Below are positions 11,392 through 23,500 of a stretch of 64,000 nt of DNA, piece after piece. The DNA comes from Terebella lapidaria. Lineage: Eukaryota > Annelida > Polychaeta > Terebellida > Terebellidae. The notes beneath the pieces are model-generated. The model had not been told where the DNA came from. It did no database searches and saw only the letters and a program-made list of their open reading frames with translations. Each line of letters opens with the position of its first letter. The stretch's first letter is position 1. The position numbers were made by a program, and so were the translations under genes. The stretch covers positions 28,580,165 through 28,644,164 of the forward strand of contig OX424564.1 in assembly GCA_949152475.1 (NCBI GenBank). Reading direction: 5' to 3'.

Positions 11392-13743
11392 CTGAGGATG
11401 ATGGCCGAGAGGCCGTCTCCGAGAGCTCAAGCACGGGTTCCGAGGAATCCGACTCCGGCAGCGATGCCGAGAGTGTGATAGACAGGCGAGACCGCGCTGT
11501 AGAGAGCAATTTGGCTGCTATTGGTGCCGAGAATCTCCTCGATCCGTCTTCACTTCCAAACGTGGAGGTGTTGATGGACTACAGCGAGGGGGGCTCTGCT
11601 GGTGTGGATACCGCGGAGATGCTTGCATCTCTTGGCACGGATGAGAGTTCTCGTCCGGAAACTCGTCCGGATGACCGCGGTCGTCCGGACACCGTGCCCG
11701 GCGAGAACCCCTCGAAGTCCGCCCCTGCGGAGTCTGGTCCGCCTATCCAGGGTAAGACTGCGAGCTGGTCAGGCCAGGTCGATGCGGAACTGGTCGCATC
11801 CCAGGTACTGCCGGAATCGCAGCCGCCGGCTTGGAGAAGGCCGCGGATACGGATGATGGGTTCACATCGCCCATCTTCAAACACACCCGCACCCAAGCCT
11901 GGAAGATTGCCGCGAAGCAGTGGGAGGCCCAACAGAATTTGGAGGCCTCTAACTGACGAGGGTACGGGCCGATCCGCACGAAAGGAGAAGAGGAAGCACC
12001 GGAAGCGCTCGAAGACTTCGGACTCGCGCAACCGTGCTCCTAGGTCCGGACCTAAGTCCGGAGGGTCCAAGGCGCCGGCACCTTCGCAGGGTGGCACCGG
12101 AGGATCCTCCGCCAAGTCCGGAGGTTCTAAAGTGCCAAATCCTTCGGGAGGCCATGCGGACAGTACCTCCGCTAAGTCCGACCAAGGTGTGGGAGGTTCC
12201 AGTAAAGGGTCCCCCTCTGGGTGACCAGAAGGAACCTCCTCCGGCAAGTCATCCGGCAAACGTAAAACTTCCGGAGCTGCTGAGTGTGGATCATCGCCAG
12301 TCGACGCAAGCCGCCGCATGCTACAGGAAGGAGATCTCCGGCTGGAGCATCTCCGGAGGCAAGCGGAATCGGACGAGGCTTCGGACCTGTCCACGGCGGC
12401 GTTGAAGTCTGGCTGGGAGGCCTTCTGTGAGCAACAACGGAAGGCCGCTGCCCAACGCGCAAAGAGTATGCCTAGCTGATACTAGGTCGAAATCCGGTCC
12501 GAGGAAATTGTCACGGCGATCCTCCTCGGAGCAGCCACCTCTCAAGAGGCTGCGAGCCGAAATGGGCCCCGTACTCCCTGGTGTGCGGCAGGGCATACTG
12601 TTTCTTCCGCGGTATGGCAGGGACGCGTACTCACGCCGCTCGTCGGAGGCGGGTGCGACGGCTGACATGCCTTTTACCAGGCCTCATCCACTAACGTACG
12701 AGGAGCGTGTCGGGCTGCCGCCCGTGACAGCTAAAGGGGTTGAGTGTCCCTGGACGGGTATGAGGACCCTCACAATGCCCTCATCCGTGATCGTAGGTAC
12801 CCTTCCTACGATCATTTGAGCCGGCATGTGGCGGGTTACCATTACCCCTGGGTGAGTTGTTTCTCTGTAGGCGGTGCTACGCTCGTGGCCCGCCGGAGAG
12901 ATACTTCCCCAGTTTAGAGGCCTTGAACGCTCACCGTGTGGGTGCACACCGCAGTGAGGGACTTCACACCGAAGGTGATGAAGCGGGGCCTGTATTCAAT
13001 TATGGATACATTCCACCTCGGGTGGCGCTGGTCATGACCACGTCAGGGTCGGCGAAGAACCGTATCTTTCACCACAGTCCGTGGCGCTTCGGACAACGTG
13101 TGATGGCATTAGTTGGAGGGAGTCTGGCATCGTGTCGGCAGGCTCGAGCTACGCAGCTCGCCTGACGGCCACCATGGGCCAGACCCCGGTGGAGTACGCG
13201 ACGCCAGCAGAGGCCGTCCGGACAGCAGCAGAGGCTGTCCGCCAACCGCCGGCTATCCAACCAGAGGAAGAATGGACTCGGATAACCACGGTCGTTTCAT
13301 AGATGCCGCAGTTTGCGGCCCGGACACGTGTGGCCACCCCCAAGCGACGTATTTCGACAAAGACTAAGGGGAAGAGTTCGTCCTCCGGAACTGCTACGGA
13401 CCGGACGGCCCCTCTTCAGTCTCCGGGTGCCCTGTCGGCGGAGGAGTTTCCGGCCTTGCTGGAGGTGACGGTCCCTGGAGGTCCGTCAGAGGGACGAGTG
13501 GTGGCGGACACCACCGCCTCCTCGAGCTCCACGGTGGTGGTCAGGCCTAAGACCCCCCATGAGGCTGCCTCTAAGGCAAGTGGATCCGGATGTGCGCCAT
13601 CTCTCTCGAGGTCGACGTCCGCGTCCTCTATGGTAATTGAAGGGACATCCGCGGGTTGGCAAAGCGTTGCCTCCCTCAACATGGACCCCGTCAATCCAGT
13701 AGAGGATGTACTCCAAAAATTGAGACTTTCCGCGAGTCTGTAG
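11392..13743 (+). pseudogene. Second gag-like retroelement region, frameshifted
   Basis: A GC-rich coding-like tract is broken into several frames: 11,392-12,224, 12,427-12,819, about 12,760-13,165 and 13,303-13,743. The first is acidic and Ser-rich (SGSDAESVIDRRDR), then rich in Pro, Ser, Gly and Lys/Arg, with KEKRKHRKRSKTSDSR. Around 12,760-12,960 there are two finger-like units, one reading CRRCYARGPPERYFPSLEALNAHRVGAH and one with the pair HVAGYH. The last frame has a basic segment followed by SAEEFPALLE. Acidic/basic tails plus a C2H2-like unit suggest a retroelement nucleic-acid-binding ORF, but I do not recognise the family. Whether it belongs to the flanking LTRs or to a nested element is unclear. 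Confidence 0.5.
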
Positions 13744-13845
13744 GCCAGGCGGTCGGCCATTGCCGAGATGGTCTGGAACGAATACCGTCGGATCCAGCAC
13801 TGGCCAACCTGCCAGTACCCTGAGACAATTTCCCTAGGGGGCCAG

Positions 13846-14222
13846 GGTGGGGAAGACCTTGATGACTCGGGGGTGTACGCACTCTGAATCACTGGTCTCC
13901 CACACGGGATGGTATGACACAGGCTCTGGCGGACTGTCGGGCTGTCCGGGGTTCCATCCCCGTAGCGGACCGCGGCGAGCCGGCCTTACAGTTAACACCA
14001 CGATGATGATCCTGTATCTGAGTGGTGTCCGCATGTCTGGGCTCACTGGGCGGGCTGCTACCTGGTTAGCGTTCTGATGATAGAGGAGGCTCTGCGCCCG
14101 CAGTGACCCTCGAGCGGACTGTTCGCGAGGATCTGAGGATAGCGGGTGCGCGTCCGCAATGACCTGTGGTGAGAGGACTATCCTCGGGGGTCCCAGATAG
14201 CGGACGACGTTAAAACTTTACA
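13846..14222 (+). repeat. Truncated 3' LTR
   Basis: This matches the last part of the 5' LTR (from about 8,285), including GTGGGGAAGACCTTGATGAC and the terminal GTTAAAACTTTACA, and is followed by the TAAG target duplication. The first ~272 bases of the LTR are missing at its left end, so the internal deletion or rearrangement removed them. Confidence 0.85.
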
Positions 14223-16637
14223 TAAGTAGTACATGTAAACTCCTAAAAACTTCCAAGATAAAGCTTAAATATTGACACATTCCAATGGGAAGTCATATAT
14301 GGCGAATTTACAGGTGACCTTGATTTTGACCTGTAATGACCTTTCAAGGCAAAACGGCAATTTTGGTGGAAAAAGTTGTGGTTTAACACTAAATATTTCT
14401 CCAGTAACCTTTCTTGATGCTTGGATATTTTTGTAGCTTTCCCGAACTAAACTTCGTTTTTACCTGGTGCAGTTTCAACTTTAGTTTTACTTTATAGGTT
14501 ACCGAACTTTTGGTCCGATAACCTATTATCGTGGTGTTGCGTCCGTCGTCGGCGTCATCAGTCTACAGTTTTATCTTTATTTATAGTTGAATGTTCCTGA
14601 ATTTTTGCACAAAAAAGCCTAAGAATATTCAAGAGGGAGGTATTTTTGTCGAAAAACGACCAATTTTGGACTTTGGTGGCCATTTTCTCAAAAACTCTCC
14701 ATTTATCTCATATATGTTTGAGATTTTGTTCCAAAAGATTTCTCTCATATATACCTGTGTGACATGTATAAGTTTTGTCGCCAGTGATTTGCCGATCTGC
14801 GTGTGGCGGCCATTTGGATTTTTTCGGGTCCCAAATGAGACTTCCGCATGTCAAATTCTCCTATGCTTTTATAATGGTACACATTATGCCCAATATCTCA
14901 CTCAATATTGAGACTAGATATTAGGAATCAATTGTGGACATGCAGGAAATGATACATGCTGAATATTCTTGTGACCTTGAATTTTGCCTTCGACCTAATT
15001 TTCAAGGTCCACAGGACAAAATGGCTAAAATCTTGGTTATCATTGACTTTATAGCTTGGGAATAAATTGTGGACATATACTAGGAAATAATATACGTCAA
15101 ATATTTCGATGACCTTGAATATGACCTTATTTTCAAGGTCAGAGCACTAAATGGCTAATAACTCGCCTAATATCGACGTTACAGCATTGAGATCAATCAT
15201 GTACATATAGGGAACGATATGTGCTGAATATTTTCATGAACTTGAACATGACCTTTGACCCTTTTTAAGATCAGAGCACAAACTGGCTAATATGTCGCTT
15301 ATCATCGCCTTTATAGCTTGGATCTGTATCTGAGTGGTGTCCGCATGTCTGGGCTCACTGGGCGGGCTGCTACCTGGTTAGCGTTCTGATGATAGACGAG
15401 GCTCTGCGCCCGCAGTGACCCTCGATGAGCGGACTGTCCGCGAGGATCTGAGGATAGCGGGTGCGCGTCCGCAATGACCTGTGGTGAGAGGACTATCCTC
15501 GGGGGTCCCAGATAGCGGACGACGTTAAAACTTCACATAAGTAGTACATGTAAACTCCTAAAAACTTCCAAGATAAAGCTTAAATATTGACACATTCCAA
15601 TGGGAAGTCATATATGGCGAATTTACAGGTGACCTTGATTTTGATCTGTAATGACCTTTCAAGGCAAAACGGCAATTTTGGTGGAAAAAGTTGTGGTTTA
15701 ACACTAAATATTTCTCCAGTAACCTTTCTTGATGCTTGGATATTTTTGTAGCTTTCCCGAACTAAACTTCGTTTTTACCTGGTGCAGTTTCAACTTTAGT
15801 TTTACTTTATAGGTTACCGAACTTTTGGTCCGATAACCTATTATCGTGGTGTTGCGTCCGTCGTCGGCGTCATCAGTCTACAGTTTTATCTTTATTTATA
15901 GTTGAATGTTCCTGAATTTTTGCACAAAAAAGCCTAAGAATATTCAAGAGGGAGGTATTTTTGTCGAAAAACGACCAATTTTGGACTTTGGTGGCCATTT
16001 TCTCAAAAACTCTCCATTTATCTCATATATGTTTGAGATTTTGTTCCAAAAGATTTCTCTCATATATACCTGTGTGACATGTATAAGTTTTGTCGCCAGT
16101 GATTTGCCGATCTGCGTGTGGCGGCCATTTGGATTTTTTCGGGTCCCAAATGAGACTTCCGCATGTCAAATTCTCCTATGCTTTTATAATGGTACACATT
16201 ATGCCCAATATCTCACTCAATATTGAGACTAGATATTAGGAATCAATTGTGGACATGCAGGAAATGATACATGCTGAATATTCTTGTGACCTTGAATTTT
16301 ACCTTCGACCTAATTTTCAAGGTCCACAGGACAAAATGGCTAAAATCTTGGTTATCATTGACTTTATAGCTTGGGAATAAATTGTGGACATATACTAGGA
16401 AATAATATACGTCAAATATTTCGATGACCTTGAATATGACCTTATTTTCAAGGTCAGAGCACTAAATGGCTAATAACTCGCCTAATATCGACGTTACAGC
16501 ATTGAGATCAATCATGTACATATAGGGAACGATATGTGCTGAATATTTTCATGAACTTGAACATGACCTTTGACCCTTTTTAAGATCAGAACACAAACTG
16601 GCTAATATGCCGCTTATCATCGACTTTATAGCTTGGA
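14012..16637 (+). repeat. Recent tandem duplication, unit ~1,312-1,315 bp
   Basis: Copy 1 spans about 14,012-15,323 and copy 2 about 15,324-16,637. A 106-codon open frame at 14,591 and 15,906 is identical in both, so the offset is 1,315. I count about eight substitutions and one 3-base indel. The indel lies in the LTR part, and copy 2 keeps the state of the 5' LTR. Each unit contains the last ~211 bp of the 3' LTR, its flank, the GGCCATTTT module and part of the ~134-bp array. The duplication must post-date the retroelement insertion. Confidence 0.9.
14496..14525 (+). repeat. Palindromic repeat terminus
   Basis: AGGTTACCGAAC and GTCCGATAACCT form a short imperfect inverted repeat round a TTTTG loop. 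The same block recurs at about 15,811-15,840 in the duplicated copy. Half-related forms (GTCCGGTAACCT) occur at 6,785-6,796 and 20,511-20,522, at the far ends of ~134-bp arrays. This could be the terminus of the large non-autonomous element that carries the arrays. Confidence 0.45.
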
Positions 16638-17490
16638 AATCAATTGTGAACATATAGGAAATGATATACATGTATGTTGAATATTGTCAAGGCCTTGAAT
16701 TTGACCTTTGACCTTATTTTCAAGGGCAGAGCAAAAATGGCTAATATCTCGCTTACTATCGACTTTTACAGTTTAGGAATCAATTGAGCACATATAGGAA
16801 ATGAAATTTGCTGAATATTCTCATAACCTTGAACTGACCTTTGACTTTATTTCCTAGGTCAGAGCACAAAATGGTTAATATACACCTTGCCTATCATCGA
16901 CTTTATATCTTAGAAATCAATTGTGAACATTATAGAAAATATGCTGAATATTGTCATCACCTTGAACTTGACCTTTCACCTCATTTTCAATGTCAGAGCA
17001 CAAAATGGCTATTATATATATATATATCGCTTATTATCGACATTACAACTTGGGAATAAACTGTGGACATACTATAGGAAATTATGTTTGGTGAATATTT
17101 TGATGACCTTGAATTTGACCTTTGAACTCATTGTCAAGGTCAGAGCACAAAATGGCTAATATCTCGCTTATTATCGACTTTGCAGCTTGGGAATCAACTA
17201 TGAACACATGGGAAATGATATGCTGAATAATGTCATGATCTCAATTTGACCTTTGACCTTATTTTCAAGGTCACAGGACAAGATGGCTAATATCTCGCTT
17301 CTTATCGACTTAATAGCTTGGGAATCAATTGTGGACATATAGGAAATGATATACCCGACTATTCTGATGACCTTGAACTTGATCTTTGACCTCATTTTCA
17401 AGGTCAGAGCAAAAAATGGCTAATATCTAGCTTATTGTAAACTTCACTGCTTCGGAATCATTTGAGTACATATAGGAAACTAGACGCTTC
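16638..17490 (+). repeat. ~134-bp tandem array, continuation
   Basis: Further units of the same family as at 5,941-6,770 follow copy 2 of the duplication, with the shared phrases GAATCAATTGTGGACATA, GACCTTGAATTTGACCTTTG, TTTTCAAGGTCAGAGCA and AAATGGCTAATATCTCGC. An AT microsatellite is near 17,011. The array ends near 17,480, before the GACGCTTCCGGTCGCCTACG block. Confidence 0.8.
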
Positions 17491-17769
17491 CGGTCGCCTA
17501 CGACCGCTTGGGTGTATCCCCCGTAGCCCTATTATCTCTGTTGCTCCAAATATATCGCTGTCAAGTGTGAAAAACTAGAGCAAGGGCTAAAAAAGATTAC
17601 CAGAGAAATGTTAAATCTCAAGTCACAACTGTTTTCTTTTCCCCACCAAAAGTGCTGCACTGATTTTCCGAGGTTATTGAAGGTCGAATTCAAAATCACC
17701 ACTGAAATCTCTTTATATGAATTTCCATTCGACATGTTTGATAAAATAACGAAAATACAGATAGATCAA

Positions 17770-18590
17770 TCTTTTCACCTATTTATATTTCAACTCAGAA
17801 TATTTTACAAACTTGGTTCCAAGTTGAAATTCAAAGTAAAATTTGACCAAAAATGCATTTCAAGATGACGAAATTGGAGCTAGATTGAACTTCTCACCAT
17901 AAGTTATATTTCGATTCATAATACATGTACATGTATGTGCCAAACATGGTTTCAAGTTGAAATTCAAAGTAAAAGTTAATCAAAACTGCATTTCAAGATG
18001 ACAAAATTGGAGCCAGAACAAACTTTTCGTCATGAGTTATATTTTAACTCATAATACCTGCCCAACTGGATTTCAAGTTGAAATTCAAACTAAAGGTTGA
18101 CCAAAACTGCATTTCAAGATGACGAAATTGGACCCAGATCAAACTTTTCGCCATGAGTTATATTTCAACTCATAATATGTGCCAAACTTGGTATTAAGTT
18201 GAAATTCAATGTAAAAGTTGACCAAAACTGCATTTCAAGATGACGAAATCGGAGCCAGATAGAACTTTTCGTCATAAGTTATATTTTAACTCATAATATG
18301 TGTCAAACTTGGTTTCAAGTTGAAATTCAAACTAAAAATTGACCAAAACTGCATTTCAAGATGACGAAAATGGAGCCAGATCGAACTTTCCACCATAAGT
18401 TATATTTCGACCTATAATATGTGCCAAACATGCTTTCAAGTTGAAATTCAAAGTAAAAGTTGACCAAAACTGCATTTCAAGATGACGAAATTTGAGCCAG
18501 ATCGAATTTTTCACCATAAGTTATATTTTAACTCATAATTTGTGCCAAACATGGTCTCAAGTTGAAATTCAAAGTAAAAGTTGATCAATG
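17770..18590 (+). repeat. ~120-bp tandem array, six to seven copies
   Basis: The phrase TGCATTTCAAGATGACGAAA recurs near 17,852, 17,988, 18,109, 18,230, 18,350 and 18,471. Each unit also contains TCAAGTTGAAATTCAAA and ATAAGTTATATTT. No coding potential is supported. Confidence 0.85.
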
Positions 18591-19350
18591 TTTTCATAAA
18601 AAGCTATTGTGATCAATAATAGACTTAACTAGCAAAATGTTAACTTATTTGGTCACAGCCATAAAATTTCTACTGGACAAAGCCTTCACCTTGTTGAGCC
18701 CAATAATAAATATTTCTTGTCCTAACTATTTTCATTGTGGTCAATAATAGACTTAACATGTAAAAATAAAGTTAACTTATTCGGTTACACCCAGAAATTT
18801 CTACCGGACAAAACCTTAACCTTGTTGAGCTCAATAATAATTGTTTCTCATCTTAACTATTTTTATTGAGGTCAATAATAGACTTAACTAGCAAAAAAAA
18901 TGTTAACTTATTTGGTTACAGACATAAAATGTCTACTGGACAGAATCTTTACCTTGTTGAGCCCAATAATAAATATTTCTTGTCTTAACTATTTTTATTG
19001 TGGTCAATAATAGACTAAACTAGTAAAAATAATGTTAACTTATTCAGTACACCCATGAAATCTGTTCTGGACATACTTTCACCTTGTTGAGCTTAATAAT
19101 AAATATTTCTCATCTTAACTATTTTTATTGTGGTCAATAATAGACTTAACTATTTTTATTGTGGTCAATATTAGACTTAACTAGTGAAAATAATGTTAAC
19201 TTTTTCGGTTACACCAATGAAATTTGTACTGGACAAAACCTTTATCTTGTTGAGCTTAATAATAAACGTTTCTCGTCTTAACTATTTTTATTGTGGTCAA
19301 TAATAGACTTAACTATTAAAAATAATGTTAACTTATTCAGTAATATTGTC
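18591..19350 (+). repeat. ~130-bp tandem array, about six copies
   Basis: The phrase GGTCAATAATAGACTTAACT recurs near 18,611, 18,738, 18,870, 19,002, 19,132 and 19,295, with an extra 33-base partial unit at 19,164. Other shared phrases are AATGTTAACTTATTCGG, CTTGTTGAGC and CAATAATAAATATTTCT. It directly abuts the ~120-bp array but is unrelated in sequence. Confidence 0.85.
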
Positions 19351-19589
19351 TTGTTTTCACTGAAAACTTCAGTTCTCCATTCTGAACAAGAAACCAGTGT
19401 CATTACCTTCCACTGTACAGGCTATTGGAATGATCGTACATGTCAAAATGGATATTTCAAAATTCTGTAATAAGTTAGGCTGTTAACATATTAATATTTA
19501 TATGATCATTCCAAAAAACAATTGGTTTCGTGTGACAGCCCTTCCCAACAACACTTCCAAATATTATCGAGATTCGTCAAAAATTGCCA

Positions 19590-19955
19590 TCTGTAGAGCG
19601 TTCACAAGCCATGTGTCTCAAACAGGCTGTTTTCAATGCAAAATGTGTCCCCAAACGACCAATTCAGTTGCCACGGCAACCAAAATCGATTGGTGTCGGG
19701 ATCTTACTATAATATATGTGCCTGCAAAAAATAATGGTGATCGGGTGAGAATTGCGGCCTGTAGCGCGTTCACAAGCCATGTGTCTCAAGCAGGCTGTTT
19801 TCAATGCAAAATGTGTCCCCAAACGACCAATTCAGTTGCCACGGCAACCAAAATCGATTGGTGTCGTGATCTTACCATTATATATGTGCCTGCAAAAAAT
19901 AATGGTGATCGGGTGAGAATTGCGGCCTGTAGCGCGTTCACAAGAAAATCTCTGC
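19590..19955 (+). repeat. 168-bp tandem repeat, about 2.2 copies
   Basis: The unit includes CAAGCCATGTGTCTCAA, GGCTGTTTTCAATGC, CCACGGCAACCAAAATCGAT and GCAAAAAATAATGGTGATC. Because 168 is a multiple of three, a plus-strand frame stays open through the copies (19,502-20,008) and would encode a repeated 56-residue peptide. I regard that frame as incidental. Confidence 0.8.
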
Positions 19956-20037
19956 GGACGCGGACGCGGACACGGACGCGGACGCGGACGACGAAGCCAA
20001 ATCCATAGTATCCGCCGAACTTTGTTCGGGGGATACA
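19956..20037 (+). repeat. GGACGC hexamer tract and adjoining palindrome
   Basis: A short (GGACGC)n tract lies at about 19,957-19,990. It is followed at about 20,008-20,037 by GTATCCGCCGAAC - TTT - GTTCGGGGGATAC, an almost perfect 13-base stem. A related GGTGTATCCCCCGTAG sequence is at 17,510, at the other side of the 17.5-20.0 kb arrays, so the palindrome may mark an element end. Confidence 0.5.
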
Positions 20038-20550
20038 ATGATGTATGCCGAATATTGTCATGACCTTGAATTTGGCCTCATTTTCAAGGTCAGGGCACAA
20101 AAAAGGTTAATGTATATATTTTATATTAATGTTAATATCGCGCTTATTATTGACTTTACAGCTTAGGATTCAAGTTCAGGTTTAATGTATTTATTTTATA
20201 TTAATGTTAATATCGCGCTTATTATTGACTTTACAGCTTAGGATTCAATTGAGCACATCTGAATCTGAAAATGTACAGAATGATATATGCTGAATATTAT
20301 CATGACCTTGAATTGAACTTTTGACTCGTTTTCAAACGAGCACAAAGTCGCTAGTATCTTGCTTATTACTGAGTTTACAGCTTAGCAATCAATTGTGTAC
20401 ATATAGGAAATGATATATGCCGAATATTCAGATGACCTTGAATTTTACCAGTGACCTTATTTTCAGTTATGGGACAAAATGTCTAATATCTAAAATATAA
20501 AACACATATTGTCCGGTAACCTTTCTTAGCCCTTGGGCTAATTTTCCTTT
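20038..20550 (+). repeat. Last block of the ~134-bp family and element end
   Basis: About three diverged units carry GACCTTGAATTTGGCC, CTTATTATTGACTTTACAGC and CATATAGGAAATGATATATGC. A local ~64-base duplication (TTTATATTAATGTTAATATCG) is near 20,120-20,240. The block ends with GTCCGGTAACCTTTCTTAGCC, like the end of the array at 6,785. Confidence 0.7.
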
Positions 20551-23500
20551 CTACTAACTAATACAAATAAGAATTTCTGCACTGGTGTATGATTTGGTGA
20601 AATATCAAATGTATTTCTGTTAACCTAAAAGTACAATGACATTACATCTACTTGGTTTGAGATATTTTGTTGGAGACTTTAAATTTGCCATTACATTTAT
20701 ATTCTATTTCAAACTTTCCTTCTTAAAACAATAAACGGACAAGTCAGTTTCCATTTTGTTTATTCTTTTTTCAAATCAAGTTTTATGATCATGACACAGC
20801 ATCAATGCATACACACATGTACAGGGTGTCCCAATAAAAAGTTAAATAAAGACAATTACACTGGAGTTTAGATTATTTCTTTTTCATTTGGGACACCCTG
20901 TAATACCCAAAGCCCCTGATTTACAAATTTCCTCTACATCCTGAATCTATATATATATTCTTCTAATGAAATCGCTCACAGAAATATTGATTCATAAATA
21001 TATACAGAACATGATCATTGTATAAATTACACTTATCTTTCCACAGCCTAAGTGTTGATTTTAACAGACATGTACATGTAAAAGGAAAATACACCTGATA
21101 TTTTCAATGAGATGCTTGCATATAATACAGTTTTCGTTTGGCTAAACACATGAAATTGCTTCGAAAATTTGCACATATCATACAGTGGCATTTGGATATC
21201 CAATGCATTTTATTTATACAACTTGTGCACACTGAATGCTGCTCGATCACTTGTTTAATATTTCTTTGTTTTCTTTCAAATGAAAACAAACTTTGTCTGT
21301 AGCACCTTCGGAAATTGATATTAGTAACATGTCACATACAGGTAATTAATTTTCAGTTATGTATACAGTGCAAAATACTTCAAATAAACAATAATTTGTT
21401 TATAGGACCAAAGGCCCAGTAGTCTAACGAAATCAAGACAGTCAATGAACAGTTTTGACAAACAAATTTGTGAACGCAATTATTTGACAAACACACACAT
21501 CAATCAAGTGATTTTCAAAGAAAATTGTTTGCAAAATACACACTATAGCATAGGGACAAAACCTGTCAGCCATATACTTTTTAACAATAACTCAATTATG
21601 TCCGCAAAAATAACGATCAATTTTTTCACATTAATACAACAGACGGATACAAGTCAATATGCATAATTTTCAGCATGATTTGTACAACAATCCCTAGAAT
21701 TTTACTGTACAAAGAAGGTAGGCAATAAATAGAAATAATAAGTCAATGAGATCACAGCAGGGTTGATTGGATTGGAGCAGCTAGCAGTAACACCATTTTT
21801 ATATAACTCGGTGCAAACAGTAATAATGCTTTAGTGGATTACAGATAGTACAGATTGATTGAGCAATTATCAATTCATGGCTCTTAGAACAGGAATTAGA
21901 CGGAAACCAGTGACAAAATAATGTGATAGACGGTATAATAGTTAAACATTGCATTGCATTCTTTTTCAATATCCCACACACGTTACGAGAAAAAAGTTGC
22001 ATATTACGATTGGAAAAAAATCACATGATTTGAGCAAAAATTGGTTGATCACATGACAGGCAAAGAGGTCTCACAGATATTATCAAAATGTATATGTATT
22101 GTATATTCAGGCACTTAGGCTTCTGAAAAATTACATGAAAAGGGAAATGTCCATGAACGTGAATAATTTTCGACACTGAACAACAGCAAACAGGTGATAT
22201 AAAATCAAGCACATTAGCAAGCACCCTTTTACTCATTTGGAAGCATGTTGGTTGTGCAACAAATAATTTCGACAACAACCATCGCAGACGATGACTTGAA
22301 TAGTAACTATTTACCCAAGGCCGATGAATCACGGAAGCACGAAAATATAAATCACGTAAGAAGGATCAACATAATTATGGAATGTCTGATATGATTAACA
22401 TACATGGACGCTATTCACAACTGAGAAAGGAAAAACAAAAACATGAAGTTGCATGGCAAATCACAAAGTTAAATCTTTCAACCATGCAAATGGTCTCATC
22501 ATTTACAACGAAACACTGGAGATAATAAATTGGTGGACAAAGGTCACTTCAAAATATACATATCAGTACGCTGAATCAAGTGTATATTTATTTATATGAG
22601 GTATCTTGACCATTTCGCCGGGCCATCAAGGGTCGTCATACTCATGCAATACTGAGCATATTTTGCATGTATCACGTTATAGGTATATCAACAATCATGG
22701 ACATATATTTCATTTGAAACCACGAATGAACGAAGAACAAAACATGGTGATATGTTGCAACTTGATAACTCAAATTTTGGAAGAGTTTCACGACATGGAA
22801 CATCAAAATCACCCGTTGGATGTGTTTTTCAATTCAAACACATTCTTATATCTAACAGTTTAACCATGAAAACTGACCAAAAATCAAACATTTCTCGATA
22901 ACTATTCAAAATACACAAATAATCACATTGCTGTTGCATAATATATATTTCACGATTTTGCAAATATATTTTTTTGCCATTAATGAACACACCAAAAATA
23001 GCCACTGACCATTTGACAAGTGAAAAGATATTCCTATATATATTAGGGCTGTTTCCTAAGATATATAACAAAAAAAAAATTCTTCTACCGATGAAAAGCG
23101 TAGCAACTTTTCTCGTTACCAACAGAAAAATATAGCAGATAAGGCCATCATATATACATAGCACCGTGCACATGGTGCATGCCGAAAAACTTGGGAAGGC
23201 ACAATGAGTTATTGTTTTGACAATATATCATACAGTTACATGTAAAGTGAACAGAAAAAATTTGTGCTTATGAACATAGTTGTGCACCTATATATATATA
23301 TATACATATCAATTGACACAAAGATACAACTCTTAAACCTTGTGAAATACATGAGCAGATATGTTACAACTGACCTATCTGAACTGTATACAAGTAACTA
23401 CAAAAATCCAGTCTGTCCGAGTCATTTTCTGGTAGTCTGATAGTTTTTTTTTTTCTTCTTCAAGAAATTCAACGATTTTTCTATTTCACACACTGTTGAA

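Larger units (their letters stand above)
8013..14222 (+). mobile_element. Decayed, rearranged Ty3/Gypsy-type LTR retrotransposon
   Basis: The insertion is bounded by the four-base target duplication TAAG at 8,009-8,012 and 14,223-14,226. It has a full 5' LTR (8,013-8,656), a primer-binding site, an acidic/Ser-Pro open frame, a protease and the start of reverse transcriptase. The pol region then stops abruptly near 10,405, before the catalytic part of RT. Unrelated non-coding sequence follows, then a second frameshifted gag-like region, and finally only the last ~377 bp of the 3' LTR. RNase H and integrase are absent, so it cannot be autonomous. The break and second gag-like block suggest either a large deletion or a nested, partly deleted second retroelement. 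Confidence 0.85.

Noticed and set aside
11579..12394. Minus-strand 271-residue open frame
   Set aside because: It mirrors the Ser/Pro/Gly-rich plus-strand gag-like region; its Pro/Leu/Ser repeats are the antisense of that composition.
14591..14911. 106-residue open frame, present identically at 15,906-16,226
   Set aside because: Its identity comes from the tandem DNA duplication, and it lies in the GGCCATTTT repeat module. There is no protein similarity.
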